NCBI RefSeq assembly: GCF_031454135.1
Contig: NZ_JAVDQF010000001.1
Coordinates: forward strand, 3,100,001-3,164,000
Source of the DNA: Arthrobacter russicus
GTDB taxonomy: Bacteria; Actinomycetota; Actinomycetes; Actinomycetales; Micrococcaceae
Direction of reading: 5' to 3'
Length of the DNA stretch: 64,000 bases
Both the position numbers and the translations under genes were made by a program. The notes under the pieces were generated by a model. That model made no database searches. It saw only the letters and a program-made list of their open reading frames with translations, and was not told the origin of the DNA. Of the stretch, positions 51,819 to 60,610 are shown in pieces. The first letter of the stretch is position 1; every line of letters starts with the position of its first letter.

Positions 51819-53644
51819 TCCGGCATCCCGGGCAACGCGCGCGACGGCGGCGACCAGAGCATCAGGTTCTGGCCGGTACCGAGCAACTGATTGATCGCCC
51901 AGTCGCGGAGCGGGCCATCGCTCAAGCCGATCAAATCCCCGTAGGCGAGCGACAACTGGTCCTCGACCATGGCCAGGGCGGCAGCCGGCTGAGTGCTGAA
52001 CGCCGGGTCCAGGACGAAGGCGGGTTCACGTATCGGCGGTTGCGTGCAGTGCGAACGCAACTGCTCCTCCGCTGCATCCAAAGCGGCGCGATGGCTGGTG
52101 AGCAGTTTCATCGCGAGCCGGGAGCTGTCCGCCGAAGGGATCCGGGCGGCCACCAGTTGGTAGGCATACGCGGATTTCTGCTCGGCCAAAGCGACGGCGG
52201 CCAAAGCGCTTTGGGTGCTGGGCGCTGTCGTGGCCTCCGGAGCCAACGGTGCCAAGGTGCCGGCGCAAGCGGTTGCCGGCGCGCTTGCTGTCGCCGGGTT
52301 GGCGATGCTTGCGGCTGGAAGCCCGGTGACCTGGGCCAGGTATTGGCTGGCCAGCGCTTGGCCGGTACCGGCTGCGGCGAGCAATCTGGCGATGCCCGGC
52401 TCGACGGAACGTGCTGCGCCGAGGTTTCCGGCCGCGGCCCGGGCCAAGCCGGCGATCAATCCCGGCAGGTCGGTGGGCGGGACGCCGTCCGATGCCGCAG
52501 TTGCTTCCGGGCCGGTTCCCGGACTGGCTGGGCCGGATGCCGCCTGGCCCGGTCCGGAAGCTGCCGAGGCTCCGCTCGATTCCGGCCGGGCCAAGGCGGC
52601 GGTTGCCGCAGTCAGCGTGTTGATCGCGTATTTCAGTGCCGGATCGGCTGCCGGGGCCGGCGCAGCGCTGAGCTGTTTGGCCTGCGCCAGCAGCGTGTTG
52701 CTGTCCTTCTCGGCGGCAATCCGAGCCAGTTCGCCCTGCTCCGGGCCGATTGGCTCCACTGGCCGGACGGAAATGCTGGATCCGAGGGCGACGACCAGGA
52801 TTCCGACCAGCAAGAGCATCGCGACCCGGCGGAGCCAGGTTGCCAGGCGTCTGCCCAGAGAGCGGCCCGGCCGTACGGCGGCCTTGGCCCGGCCGCGGGC
52901 TTTTTCTTCGGAACGGAGCGCTTGCCGGGTTGCCGCTGCGGGGGCCGCCGGCCCAGGATCCGCCAGGAACTCGGTCGCCGGCAACTCAGGGTCGGCAGAC
53001 TCCGCCTCGGCCGGTTCTGGTTCGACCGGCTCTGGCTCGGCTACCGTTCCGGCTGTTTCAGCCGGTTGCAGCTCCGGCTCGGTGGCGGTTTCGGTGGGCA
53101 GGTCTGACGGAAGGCCAGCGGTTTCCGGTGCGGAATCGCCGGTGGGGGTTTCCGAGTCCGTCTCCGGGGTCGCTTCGGCGGGCGGGGCGGGTTCGGCGGT
53201 TGAGGTCGCTTCGACGGGGGCGGCCCTGGCCACCGGTGGGACAGTTTCAACTGATTGCGACGCCGGCTCGGCGGGCTCGGCGGGTTTAACCGGTTGCAGC
53301 TCCGGCTCGGGGGCGGTCTTGGTGGGCAGGTCTGACGGAAGGCCAGCGGTTTCCGGTGCGGAATCTCCGGTGGGGGTTTCCGAGTCCGTCTCCGGGGTCG
53401 CTTCGGCGGGCGGGGCGGGTTCGGCGGTTTCAACCGGCTCCGGGGCGGCCGGGGTGACTGAAATCACGGGTGGACCGGCAGGCGCGCTGGCCCGGCGGGT
53501 TTTCTTCTTTTTCGGCGCGGTCGAGGCCTGCCCTATTTGCGCCGGATCTTGCTGCTGCATCGGCTGCGGGGCGACCGAATCCTCGGCGGCGCCCGGCTTG
53601 CTGCCGCCGTCGGGCCGGTTCTGCGCGGTCTCTGGGTCAGTCAC
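51815..53644 (-). CDS. Membrane-anchored DUF4439 (ferritin-like) protein with long acidic repeats
   Basis: The 609-residue protein has three parts. The first 250 residues are Pro/Glu/Thr-rich and probably disordered, with a Lys-rich stretch (KKKKTRR) near residue 45 and two nearly identical repeats of about 47 residues. A single membrane helix lies near residue 270 (AMLLLVGILVVALGSSISV). A C-terminal helical DUF4439 domain follows (ALAEQKSAYAYQLVAARIP, then LAMVEDQLSLAYGDLIG), which is ferritin-like. It is probably a type II anchored protein with its domain outside the cell. The start is GTG 53644, divergent from rimP. Confidence 0.78.
   Translation of the reverse strand: MTDPETAQNRPDGGSKPGAAEDSVAPQPMQQQDPAQIGQASTAPKKKKTRRASAPAGPPVISVTPAAPEPVETAEPAPPAEATPETDSETPTGDSAPETAGLPSDLPTKTAPEPELQPVKPAEPAEPASQSVETVPPVARAAPVEATSTAEPAPPAEATPETDSETPTGDSAPETAGLPSDLPTETATEPELQPAETAGTVAEPEPVEPEPAEAESADPELPATEFLADPGPAAPAAATRQALRSEEKARGRAKAAVRPGRSLGRRLATWLRRVAMLLLVGILVVALGSSISVRPVEPIGPEQGELARIAAEKDSNTLLAQAKQLSAAPAPAADPALKYAINTLTAATAALARPESSGASAASGPGQAASGPASPGTGPEATAASDGVPPTDLPGLIAGLARAAAGNLGAARSVEPGIARLLAAAGTGQALASQYLAQVTGLPAASIANPATASAPATACAGTLAPLAPEATTAPSTQSALAAVALAEQKSAYAYQLVAARIPSADSSRLAMKLLTSHRAALDAAEEQLRSHCTQPPIREPAFVLDPAFSTQPAAALAMVEDQLSLAYGDLIGLSDGPLRDWAINQLLGTGQNLMLWSPPSRALPGMPE
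53062..53429. repeat. 140-bp direct repeat in the DUF4439 gene
   Basis: Bases 53062-53201 and 53290-53429 are nearly identical (offset 228 bp, a multiple of three), so the frame is kept. The repeat codes for the segment with TPTGDSAPETAGLPSDLP in both copies. High nucleotide identity implies a recent duplication, or gene conversion between the copies. Confidence 0.85.
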
Positions 53645-53807
53645 AAACCTCGATCATGCCATGTTTGGCCCGGCTTCGCTGGACGCGGATGCCTGGTCGG
53701 CCCGGCCCGGAAACCGTCCGCCGTCGCAAAACCGGCCCGGTAATCGGTAGGCTATGTCTACAACATCATCACGTGGGAGCCCGAAGGGGCACAGGAAGGC
53801 TTCGCGC

Positions 53808-54413
53808 ATGTCCAAGCCGGATCGGCCGCAGAATCCAGTATCGAGCACTGCCGCAGAAGCACAGCGGCTCCGTGAACTCCTGCAACCCACGGTTGAGGAG
53901 AACGCGTTGTTCCTCGAGGATGTCAGCATCCATGTCGCGGGAACCCATCGGACCGTCCACGTCGCCGTCGATCTGCCCGAAGACCAGCCCGGCAGCGTGA
54001 GCCTGGACGCGATCGCGTCGATTTCGCAGCTGCTTTCTGCGGTGCTGGACGCCGATCCGGCGGACGACGGACGCCCCTATGATTTGGAAGTCTCGTCTCC
54101 GGGGGTGAGCCGCCCACTGACCGAACCGCGGCATTGGCGCCGGGCCACCGGCCACTTGGTGACGCTCAAGCTGGTCAAGGGCAGCCAGAGCGATCTGGGC
54201 GAACTGATCACCGGCCGGTTGGTCGAGGTGGCGGAATCCGGAGTCACGGTCCGGCCGGAGTTGCCGGTAAAAAAGGGAATGAAGCCCAAGCAGGGCGACC
54301 CGGAGTTCATTGAGTTCGTGCGGATTCGCAAGGGCACTGTCGAGGTCGAGTTCACTCGCCTGGACGAAGCAGAAGAGGTCGGGACAGTTGCCGACCAGAA
54401 AGGTCAGGATTGA
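53808..54413 (+). CDS. rimP: Ribosome maturation factor RimP
   Basis: RimP helps mature the 30S subunit. The 201-residue protein has the N-terminal alpha/beta domain ([47 protein letters not shown]) and the C-terminal Sm-like barrel. ATG 53808 is preferred, with AGGAAGG 8 nt upstream; ATG 53754 would add 18 residues but overlaps the likely -10 (TAGGCT, 53748-53753). It starts the rimP-nusA-ylxR-infB-rbfA block found in most bacteria. Confidence 0.93.
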   Translation: MSKPDRPQNPVSSTAAEAQRLRELLQPTVEENALFLEDVSIHVAGTHRTVHVAVDLPEDQPGSVSLDAIASISQLLSAVLDADPADDGRPYDLEVSSPGVSRPLTEPRHWRRATGHLVTLKLVKGSQSDLGELITGRLVEVAESGVTVRPELPVKKGMKPKQGDPEFIEFVRIRKGTVEVEFTRLDEAEEVGTVADQKGQD

Positions 54414-54414
54414 G

Positions 54415-55401
54415 ATGGATATTGACATGAGCGCGCTGCGTTTGCTGGAGCGCGAGCGTGAAATTCCGCTCGAAAAGCTCATCCCGACCATTGAGCAGGC
54501 ACTGCTGGTGGCTTATCACAAGTCGCCGGGAGCGATCGATCAGGCGCGTGCCGAATTGGACCGCAAGAGCGGTCACGTGACGATCTGGGCCGCCGAAGTC
54601 GACGACGACGGCGTCGTGGTCGGCGAGTTCGACGATACCCCGGCGGATTTCGGCCGAATCGCCGCGAGCACCGCCCGGCAAATCATCCTGCAGCGTTTGC
54701 GCGACGTGGAAGACGACAATGTGCTCGGCGAATTCCGCGGCAAAGAAGGCGAGCTCGTCGCAGGCCAGATCCAGCAGGGCCACAATCCGCACATGGTCCA
54801 GGTCAACCTCGGTTCGGTCGAGGCGGTTTTGCCGCCCACCGAGCAGGCGCCGGGTGAATCGTACCCGCACGGCAGCCGGATCCGGGCCTTCGTGATCGAC
54901 GTGCACCGTGGGCCCAAGGGTCCCTCGATCACGCTGTCCCGGTCCCACCCGGGACTGGTTCGCAAGCTTTTCGAACTCGAAGTACCGGAAATCGCGGACA
55001 AGTCCGTGGAGATCGTGGCGTTGGCCCGGGAAGCCGGCCACCGGACCAAAATCGCGGTCAAGGCGCACCGTCCCGGAATCAACGCCAAGGGCGCCTGCAT
55101 CGGCGAAATGGGCGCCCGGGTGCGGGCCGTGATGAACGAACTCAACGACGAGAAGATCGACATCGTGGACTACAGCGATGATCCGGCGACCTTCATCGCG
55201 AGTTCGCTGTCCCCGTCGCGGGTGAATTCGGTGACCATCGTGGACGAGGCCACCCGCTCGGCCCGGGTGGTCGTGCCGGATTACCAGCTCTCTTTGGCGA
55301 TCGGCAAAGAGGGGCAAAATGCCCGTTTGGCCGCGAAACTCACCGGTTGGCGGATCGACATCGTCTCCGATGCGGTCACCGCCGAGACGCCGGAAGCCTG
55401 A
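54415..55401 (+). CDS. nusA: Transcription termination/antitermination factor NusA
   Basis: NusA binds RNA polymerase and nascent RNA and modulates pausing, termination and rRNA antitermination. The 328-residue protein has the N-terminal domain ([24 protein letters not shown]), an S1 domain ([26 protein letters not shown]) and two KH domains ([24 protein letters not shown], then [27 protein letters not shown]). It lacks the extra acidic repeats of proteobacterial NusA, as expected for Actinobacteria. Its start is 1 bp past the rimP stop. Confidence 0.97.
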   Translation: MDIDMSALRLLEREREIPLEKLIPTIEQALLVAYHKSPGAIDQARAELDRKSGHVTIWAAEVDDDGVVVGEFDDTPADFGRIAASTARQIILQRLRDVEDDNVLGEFRGKEGELVAGQIQQGHNPHMVQVNLGSVEAVLPPTEQAPGESYPHGSRIRAFVIDVHRGPKGPSITLSRSHPGLVRKLFELEVPEIADKSVEIVALAREAGHRTKIAVKAHRPGINAKGACIGEMGARVRAVMNELNDEKIDIVDYSDDPATFIASSLSPSRVNSVTIVDEATRSARVVVPDYQLSLAIGKEGQNARLAAKLTGWRIDIVSDAVTAETPEA

Positions 55402-55439
55402 TCCGCCGCGGCATTTGGGCGGCAGGGGTGCCGGGGCGC

Positions 55440-55445
55440 TAGAAT
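55440..55445 (+). promoter_or_regulatory. Internal promoter -10 box before ylxR
   Basis: TAGAAT matches five of six consensus bases. TTGGGC, 19 bp upstream (55415-55420), is a weak -35. It would start transcription near 55452 and give a 40-nt leader for ylxR-infB, allowing separate control of infB. Confidence 0.45.
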
Positions 55446-55493
55446 AGTGGAGGCCGGGTCTATCGACCAACGCATCCCATCGAAGGCAGTGCA

Positions 55494-55802
55494 GTGGATT
55501 CAACGCAGGTTCCTGCGTCCAGAATGCCTCTGCGCACCTGCATAGGATGCCGACGTCGGGACGCCCAGCCGAATCTGTTGCGAGTGGTGAAGAACGTTTC
55601 CGGTCTTTTGGAAGCGGATCCGCGCCGCCGGTCGGCAGGCCGGGGTGCTTGGCTGCATCCCGATCAGGCCTGTTTCGCCTTGGCGGTCAAGCGGCATGGT
55701 TTCGCGCGCGCCTTCAAGGGCGAATGCGATCCCGGTGCCCTGGAACGCTACTTTGCAGCAGAACTAAGAACTGTCCAACCTGAAAGCGGGTCAGAAAACT
55801 GA
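55494..55802 (+). CDS. ylxR: YlxR (DUF448) RNA-binding protein
   Basis: The 102-residue protein shows the YlxR signature [19 protein letters not shown] and [19 protein letters not shown]. It is a small basic protein found between nusA and infB in many Gram-positives and cyanobacteria. In Bacillus it influences transcription and RNase P activity. It starts with GTG 55494; an in-frame ATG at 55524 is possible. A short repeat array and a leader hairpin lie between it and infB. Confidence 0.92.
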   Translation: MDSTQVPASRMPLRTCIGCRRRDAQPNLLRVVKNVSGLLEADPRRRSAGRGAWLHPDQACFALAVKRHGFARAFKGECDPGALERYFAAELRTVQPESGSEN

Positions 55803-55811
55803 TGGAAACCC

Positions 55812-55854
55812 GATGAGTGCCCAGCGATGAGTGCCCGGTAATGAGTGTCCCAGT
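55812..55854 (+). repeat. Three imperfect 14-15-nt tandem repeats before infB
   Basis: CGATGAGTGCCCAG, CGATGAGTGCCCGG and TAATGAGTGTCCCAG follow each other directly after the ylxR stop. The ATGAGTG core is constant. Each holds an ATG without an attached long frame. I see no coding role; they could be a protein or RNA binding site in the infB leader. Confidence 0.6.
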
Positions 55855-55913
55855 GCGCTCTAGCGTCGGACATTCCACCCTGGAATTCCGACTGAAGAAT
55901 TAGACGGTTCGTG

Positions 55914-55939
55914 CCTGACTCGGTGCGAGCCGAGACAGG
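55914..55939 (+). promoter_or_regulatory. Hairpin overlapping the infB ribosome binding site
   Basis: CCTG-A-CTCGG pairs with CCGAG-A-CAGG around a TGCGAG loop, with one A-A mismatch. The right arm includes the first part of AGGAG (55937-55941), the infB Shine-Dalgarno sequence, and the GTG start is 8 nt further on. Folding would lower infB translation. Confidence 0.5.
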
Positions 55940-55946
55940 AGAAAGC

Positions 55947-58787
55947 GTGGCTAAGGCCCGTGTACATGAGCTCGCCAAAGAGCTTGGAATCACTTCCAAA
56001 GATGCAGTTGCAAAACTGCAGGAACTGGGCGAATTCGTTCGCTCGGCGTCATCGACCATCGAAGCTCCGGTGGTGAAGAAACTTCGCGATGCGTTCCCGA
56101 ACGCGGGCGCGCCGGCAGAGTCCGCTGCGCCCAAGTCGGCGGCGCGTCCAGCCCCCAAGGCTCCGGCCAAAGCCGAATCGGCACCGGCTGCAGAAGCCGC
56201 CGCGCCGGCTCCCGCAGCGCCTGCGGCTCCCGCCGCTCCGGCCGCCAAGGCAGCTGAAGCCCCGGCCGCCGAAACCGCAAAGGCACCGGCGGCAAAGCCG
56301 GATTCCGGCAGCACGGCGCGTCCGGGCGCAGCCCGTCCCGGTGCCGCTGGTCCGCGACCGGGCAACAACCCGTTCGCCACCTCGCAGGGCATGCCGCGCG
56401 CCGGCGCCCGGGGCGATGGCGAACGCACCCCGGCTGCTCCGGCAGCCGGTTCCGGCGGGCCCCGTCCCGGCGGTCCGCGTCCCGGGGCCCCGCGCCCGGG
56501 CAACAACCCCTTCGCCTCATCCCAGGGCATGCCGCGCGCCGGTGCCCGGGGCGATGGCGAACGTCCGGGCGGTCCGCGTCCGGCAGCCGGCGCTGGCGGT
56601 CCCCGTCCGGGCGCCCCTCGTCCCGGCGGCGCTCCGCGCCCAGGTGGTGCCGGTGGAAACCGTCCCACCCCGGGCATGATGCCCAACCGCACCGAACGTC
56701 CGGCTCCGGCCGGTCGTGGCGGTCCGGGCGGTGCCGGTGGTGGCCGTGGCGGCCCCGGCGGCGCAGCGCGTCCCGGTGGCGCTCCGGGCGGTGCACCGGG
56801 TGGTGCTCCGGCCGGTGGTGGCTTCGGAAAGGGCGGTCGCGGTCGCGGCGGCACCCAGGGCGCCTTCGGCAAGGGCGGCGCCGGTCGCGGCAAGCAGCGC
56901 AAGTCGAAGCGTGCGAAGCGGCAGGAACTGGAGCAGATGAGTGCTCCGTCGCTGGGTGGCGTGAGCGTACCCCGCGGCGACGGCAACACCGTGGTCCGAC
57001 TCCGTCGTGGCTCCTCGATCACCGATTTCGCGGACAAGATCGAGGCCAACCCGGCAGCGTTGGTCACCGTGCTCTTCCACTTGGGCGAAATGGCGACCGC
57101 CACGCAGTCCCTGGACGAAGAGACTTTCGCCCTGCTCGGTGAGGAACTCGGCTACAAACTGCAGGTCGTATCGCCGGAGGACGAGGAGCGCGAGCTGCTC
57201 AGCACCTTCGACATCGACTTCGATGCCGAGCTCGACGCCGAAGGCGACGAAGACCTCGAGGCACGTCCGCCGGTCGTCACCGTGATGGGCCACGTCGATC
57301 ACGGTAAGACCCGTTTGCTCGACGCGATCCGCAATTCGGACGTCGTCGCCGGAGAACACGGCGGCATCACCCAGCACATCGGTGCTTACCAGGTGAACCA
57401 CGTGCACGAGGGCGAGATCCGCAAGATCACCTTCATCGACACCCCGGGCCACGAGGCGTTCACCGCCATGCGTGCCCGTGGTGCCAAGGTCACCGACATC
57501 GCGATCCTGGTGGTCGCCGCGGACGACGGCGTGATGCCGCAGACCGTTGAAGCGCTCAACCACGCGCAGGCGGCCGACGTGCCGATCGTGGTCGCGGTGA
57601 ACAAGATCGACAAGGAAGGCGCGAACCCGGAGAAGATCCGCGGCCAGCTCACCGAATACGGTCTGGTGCCGGAAGAGTACGGCGGCGAGACCATGTTCGT
57701 CGACGTTTCGGCCCGGCAGAACCAGAACATCGATGCCTTGCTCGAAGCCGTCATGCTGACCGCAGACGCAGCGCTGGACCTGCGGGCCAACCCGAACAAG
57801 GACGCTCGCGGAATCGCGATCGAAGCGAACTTGGACAAAGGCCGCGGTTCGGTCGCCACCGTGCTGGTGCAATCCGGCACCTTGGCGGTCGGCGACACGA
57901 TCGTCGCCGGTACCGCGCACGGCCGCGTCCGGGCGATGTTCGACGACGACGGTTCCGCGGTCACCGAAGCCGGACCTTCGCGTCCGGTCCAGGTGCTCGG
58001 CCTGTCGTCGGTGCCCCGTGCCGGTGACACCTTCTTTGTCACCGGTGACGAGCGCACGGCGCGTCAGATCGCCGAGAAGCGCGAAGCCGCGGACCGCAAT
58101 GCGGCCCTGGCCAAGCGTCGCAAGCGGATCAGCCTGGAAGACTTCGACCAGGCGGTCGCCGATGGCAAGGTCGATACGCTCAACTTGATCCTCAAGGGCG
58201 ACGTCTCCGGTGCAGTTGAAGCACTCGAAGATTCCTTGCTCAAGATTGACGTCGGCGAAGGCGTGCAGCTGCGCGTCATCCACCGCGGCGTCGGTGCGAT
58301 CACGCAGAACGACGTCAACCTGGCGACCGTGGACAGCGCGATCATCATCGGCTTCAACGTCAAGCCGGCCGAGCGGGTGGCCGAACTGGCCGACCGCGAA
58401 GGCGTCGACATGCGCTTCTACTCGGTCATCTACGCGGCGATCGACGACATCGAGCTGGCGCTCAAGGGCATGCTCAAGCCGGAATACGAGGAAGTCCAGT
58501 TGGGTACCGCGGAAATCCGCGAGATCTTCCGGTCGTCCAAGTTCGGCAACATCGCCGGTTCGATTGTGCGCAGCGGCTTGATCCGACGCAATGCGAAGGC
58601 ACGCGTGCTCCGCAACGGCGAAATCATCGGGGACAACCTCACGGTGGACTCGCTCAAGCGGTTCAAGGACGATGCCACCGAGGTCCGCGAAGGCTTCGAG
58701 TGCGGCATCGGCCTCGGTTCGTTCAACAACCTGCAGCTCGAAGACATCATCGAGACCTTCGAAATGCGTGAGAAGCCGCGGGTCTAG
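55947..58787 (+). CDS. infB: Translation initiation factor IF-2
   Basis: IF-2 is the GTPase that brings fMet-tRNA to the 30S subunit. The 946-residue protein starts with the IF2N domain ([24 protein letters not shown]) and has a long Ala/Pro/Gly/Arg-rich disordered middle (about 60-330) that includes a 46-codon repeat containing [20 protein letters not shown]. The GTPase domain follows with GHVDHGKT (about 448), DTPGHEAF and NKIDKEG (about 552). Then come the C1 and C2 domains. GTG 55947 is preceded by CAGGAG, which can be held in a hairpin. Confidence 0.97.
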   Translation: MAKARVHELAKELGITSKDAVAKLQELGEFVRSASSTIEAPVVKKLRDAFPNAGAPAESAAPKSAARPAPKAPAKAESAPAAEAAAPAPAAPAAPAAPAAKAAEAPAAETAKAPAAKPDSGSTARPGAARPGAAGPRPGNNPFATSQGMPRAGARGDGERTPAAPAAGSGGPRPGGPRPGAPRPGNNPFASSQGMPRAGARGDGERPGGPRPAAGAGGPRPGAPRPGGAPRPGGAGGNRPTPGMMPNRTERPAPAGRGGPGGAGGGRGGPGGAARPGGAPGGAPGGAPAGGGFGKGGRGRGGTQGAFGKGGAGRGKQRKSKRAKRQELEQMSAPSLGGVSVPRGDGNTVVRLRRGSSITDFADKIEANPAALVTVLFHLGEMATATQSLDEETFALLGEELGYKLQVVSPEDEERELLSTFDIDFDAELDAEGDEDLEARPPVVTVMGHVDHGKTRLLDAIRNSDVVAGEHGGITQHIGAYQVNHVHEGEIRKITFIDTPGHEAFTAMRARGAKVTDIAILVVAADDGVMPQTVEALNHAQAADVPIVVAVNKIDKEGANPEKIRGQLTEYGLVPEEYGGETMFVDVSARQNQNIDALLEAVMLTADAALDLRANPNKDARGIAIEANLDKGRGSVATVLVQSGTLAVGDTIVAGTAHGRVRAMFDDDGSAVTEAGPSRPVQVLGLSSVPRAGDTFFVTGDERTARQIAEKREAADRNAALAKRRKRISLEDFDQAVADGKVDTLNLILKGDVSGAVEALEDSLLKIDVGEGVQLRVIHRGVGAITQNDVNLATVDSAIIIGFNVKPAERVAELADREGVDMRFYSVIYAAIDDIELALKGMLKPEYEEVQLGTAEIREIFRSSKFGNIAGSIVRSGLIRRNAKARVLRNGEIIGDNLTVDSLKRFKDDATEVREGFECGIGLGSFNNLQLEDIIETFEMREKPRV

Positions 58788-58803
58788 TCAGTAACCACTC
58801 GCT

Positions 58804-58858
58804 GAGTGGGCAGATCTGCAGGTTGCAACTCCGGTTTGACCTGCAGATCTGCCCACTC
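58804..58858 (+). terminator. Long palindrome between infB and rbfA
   Basis: A perfect 20-bp stem (58804-58823 with 58839-58858) encloses a 15-nt loop containing CTCCGGTTTG. It lies 16 bp after infB and 21 bp before the rbfA start. The outer GAGTGG arms, the CCGGTTTG loop and the CCACTCGATGCG right flank match the element at 17500-17562. It may partly end transcription between infB and rbfA. Confidence 0.75.
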
Positions 58859-58879
58859 GATGCGATTGAAGGAGGAATC

Positions 58880-59311
58880 ATGGCCGATCCGGCTCGGGCT
58901 GCACGACTGGCCCAACGAATCAAAGTGATCGTCGCCGAGGCGCTGCGCAAGCAGGTCAAGCAGCCCGGCGTGGAGAACATCACGATCACCGAAACCCGCG
59001 TCACCAATGATTTGCAGCACGCGACGATCTATTACACGATTTTCGGCGATGCCGAGGCCCGCACAGAGGCCGAGGAGTCGCTGGAAAAGTCCCGGGGCAT
59101 CCTGCGCCGCGAAGTGGGCCGGAACCTGACCATCCGGCTCACGCCCAGCCTGGAGTTCATCTCCGATGAGGTCCCGGAAACGGCCAGCCATGTCGAAGAG
59201 CTGATCCGGCAGGCCAAGGAGCGCGACGCCGAACTGGCTGCGCAGGCTGCCCGGGCAGAGTTCGCCGGCGATGCGGATCCGTACAAGAAGCCCGAGGACG
59301 ACGAAGCCTAG
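58880..59311 (+). CDS. rbfA: Ribosome-binding factor A
   Basis: RbfA is a late 30S maturation factor that binds 16S rRNA at helix 1. The 143-residue protein has the KH-like core (RIKVIVAEALRKQVKQPG, ITITETRVTNDLQHATIYYTIFG, RLTPSLEFISDEVPETASHVEELI) and a C-terminal acidic tail typical of Actinobacteria. AAGGAGGAATC gives an excellent ribosome binding site for ATG 58880, so translation is independent of infB despite the hairpin before it. The stop is followed by a perfect terminator. Confidence 0.95.
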   Translation: MADPARAARLAQRIKVIVAEALRKQVKQPGVENITITETRVTNDLQHATIYYTIFGDAEARTEAEESLEKSRGILRREVGRNLTIRLTPSLEFISDEVPETASHVEELIRQAKERDAELAAQAARAEFAGDADPYKKPEDDEA

Positions 59312-59333
59312 CCCCCAGCCTTCTGGCTGACAG

Positions 59334-59394
59334 GTGCAAGCGGTGTCGACAGGTTGTTCATTGGACCTGTCGACACCGCTTGCACTTGTTTTTG
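59334..59394 (+). terminator. Intrinsic terminator after rbfA
   Basis: A perfect 21-bp stem (59334-59354 with 59365-59385) with a 10-nt loop is followed by TTGTTTTTG. This is the only hairpin in the window with a clear T run. It ends the rimP-rbfA transcript, and the aminotransferase gene converges from the right. Confidence 0.9.
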
Positions 59395-59425
59395 GCTGCG
59401 CCAGATAGTCAGGGCGCCAGGGCAG

Positions 59426-60577
59426 TCAGGGCGCGGGGACCCGGGCGACGCCTTCGAGCAGCTCGGCGGTGTCCCCGCACAGCGCGATCCGCACCCACCC
59501 CTCGCCCTGCGAGCCGAAAGCCGTGCCCGGAGCCAGCGCCACGCCGTCGGACGCCAGGAAGCCGTGCACCCAGGCCTGGACGTCGCCGGCGGAAACATGC
59601 GACACCTCGACCCAGAGGTAAAACGCGCCCTGCGCGTCCAAGAACCGCAGACCCCGGGCCCGCAGCAATGCCTCGGCGGCGTCGCGGTTGGCGCGATAGT
59701 GCGATCGGGCCGTCACCACCGAATCCTGCGGTCCGGTCAAGGCGGCCAGGGCGGCGTACTGCGCCGGGGTGCTGACGCAGGAGAAGGTCGATTCGACCGC
59801 CATGGAAACCGGTTTGCCGACGCCGGGCGGGGTGAGCACCGCGCCGATCCGGAGCCCGGTCATCGAGTAGGTCTTCGAAGCGGTCCAACAGACCAGCACC
59901 CGGCCGTCGGAATCGAACTGCACCGGTGAGACGTGCGGCAGGTCGAAGCTGAAGGCTTCGTAGCATTCGTCCGAGATCACCCACAGGTCGTGCTCGCGCG
60001 CCAACTCGACTAGCCCCCGGGTCAGTTCCGCGGAGAGCACCGCGCCCAAGGGGTTCGACGGCGAGTTGAGTAACAGCACCCGGGTGCGCGGGGTGATCAG
60101 CGCGGCCAGATCGGCAGTCTGCGGCTGGAAGCCGTGTTCGGCGCGCAACGGGTAGCCGACCGGCACGGCGCCGAGGAGCTCCGCGGTCATGCCGAACGTC
60201 GGGTAACCCGGATTCGGGATCAGGATCTCGTCCCCGGGGGCGAGCAGCAGCGTCATAGCCAGGTGCAAGCCCTGTTGCGCGCCCGCGGTCACCACGATCC
60301 GGCCGGAATCCGCGTCGACGCCCTGGTCCCGGGCCAAACGGGCCGCGAATGCCTCCTGCAGCGCCGGGAGGCCGCCGTTCGGCGTGTAATCGGTCTCATC
60401 CCGGAGCAGGCAGTCGATCCCGGCTTGCCGGATGTGCGCCGGCACCTCGAAGGCCGGCTCGCCGATGCTCAAGATCAGGGTGCGCTGCCCGGAGGCGGCT
60501 CTGGCCCAGGCGGCTTCGGTGATCTCCCGGATCAGATTCGGCTGCAAGGCGGTGACGTGCGCGGCAAGCGAAGGCAT
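59426..60577 (-). CDS. Class I/II PLP-dependent aminotransferase
   Basis: A 383-residue fold-type I aminotransferase. It shows LSIGEPAFEVPAHI, DYTPNGGLPALQEAFAARL, VTAGAQQGLHLAMTLLLAPGDEILIPNPGYPTFG in sections, LNSPSNPLGAVL, ISDECYEAF and the PLP Lys near residue 235 (TASKTYSMTGLRIG). The pattern resembles aspartate and branched-chain type aminotransferases, but substrate specificity cannot be read. TAGCAT (60584-60589, minus strand) sits 6 nt before the ATG, so the mRNA is probably leaderless. It is divergent from truB with only 33 bp between start codons. Confidence 0.9.
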   Translation of the reverse strand: MPSLAAHVTALQPNLIREITEAAWARAASGQRTLILSIGEPAFEVPAHIRQAGIDCLLRDETDYTPNGGLPALQEAFAARLARDQGVDADSGRIVVTAGAQQGLHLAMTLLLAPGDEILIPNPGYPTFGMTAELLGAVPVGYPLRAEHGFQPQTADLAALITPRTRVLLLNSPSNPLGAVLSAELTRGLVELAREHDLWVISDECYEAFSFDLPHVSPVQFDSDGRVLVCWTASKTYSMTGLRIGAVLTPPGVGKPVSMAVESTFSCVSTPAQYAALAALTGPQDSVVTARSHYRANRDAAEALLRARGLRFLDAQGAFYLWVEVSHVSAGDVQAWVHGFLASDGVALAPGTAFGSQGEGWVRIALCGDTAELLEGVARVPAP

Positions 60578-60583
60578 AGCCGA

Positions 60584-60603
60584 ATGCTACGGCACCATAT
60601 ACT
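60584..60603. promoter_or_regulatory. Interlocked divergent promoters of the aminotransferase gene and truB
   Basis: TAGCAT on the minus strand (60584-60589) and TATACT on the plus strand (60598-60603) are -10 boxes placed 6 and 7 nt before their start codons. Each predicted -35 region overlaps the other gene's start. Polymerases could not occupy both promoters at once, so the two genes are likely to compete. Confidence 0.6.
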
Positions 60604-60610
60604 GAAACAC

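Noticed and set aside
53062-53429. Transposon or insertion-sequence footprint
   Set aside because: The repeat keeps the reading frame and codes for the same low-complexity segment; there are no terminal inverted repeats and no transposase.
55812-55854. CRISPR-like array
   Set aside because: Only three contiguous 14-15-nt repeats without spacers; no cas genes anywhere in the window.
56340-56570. The 46-codon repeat in infB as a mobile or regulatory repeat
   Set aside because: It encodes the Gly/Pro/Arg-rich disordered part of IF-2, where such repeats are normal in Actinobacteria.
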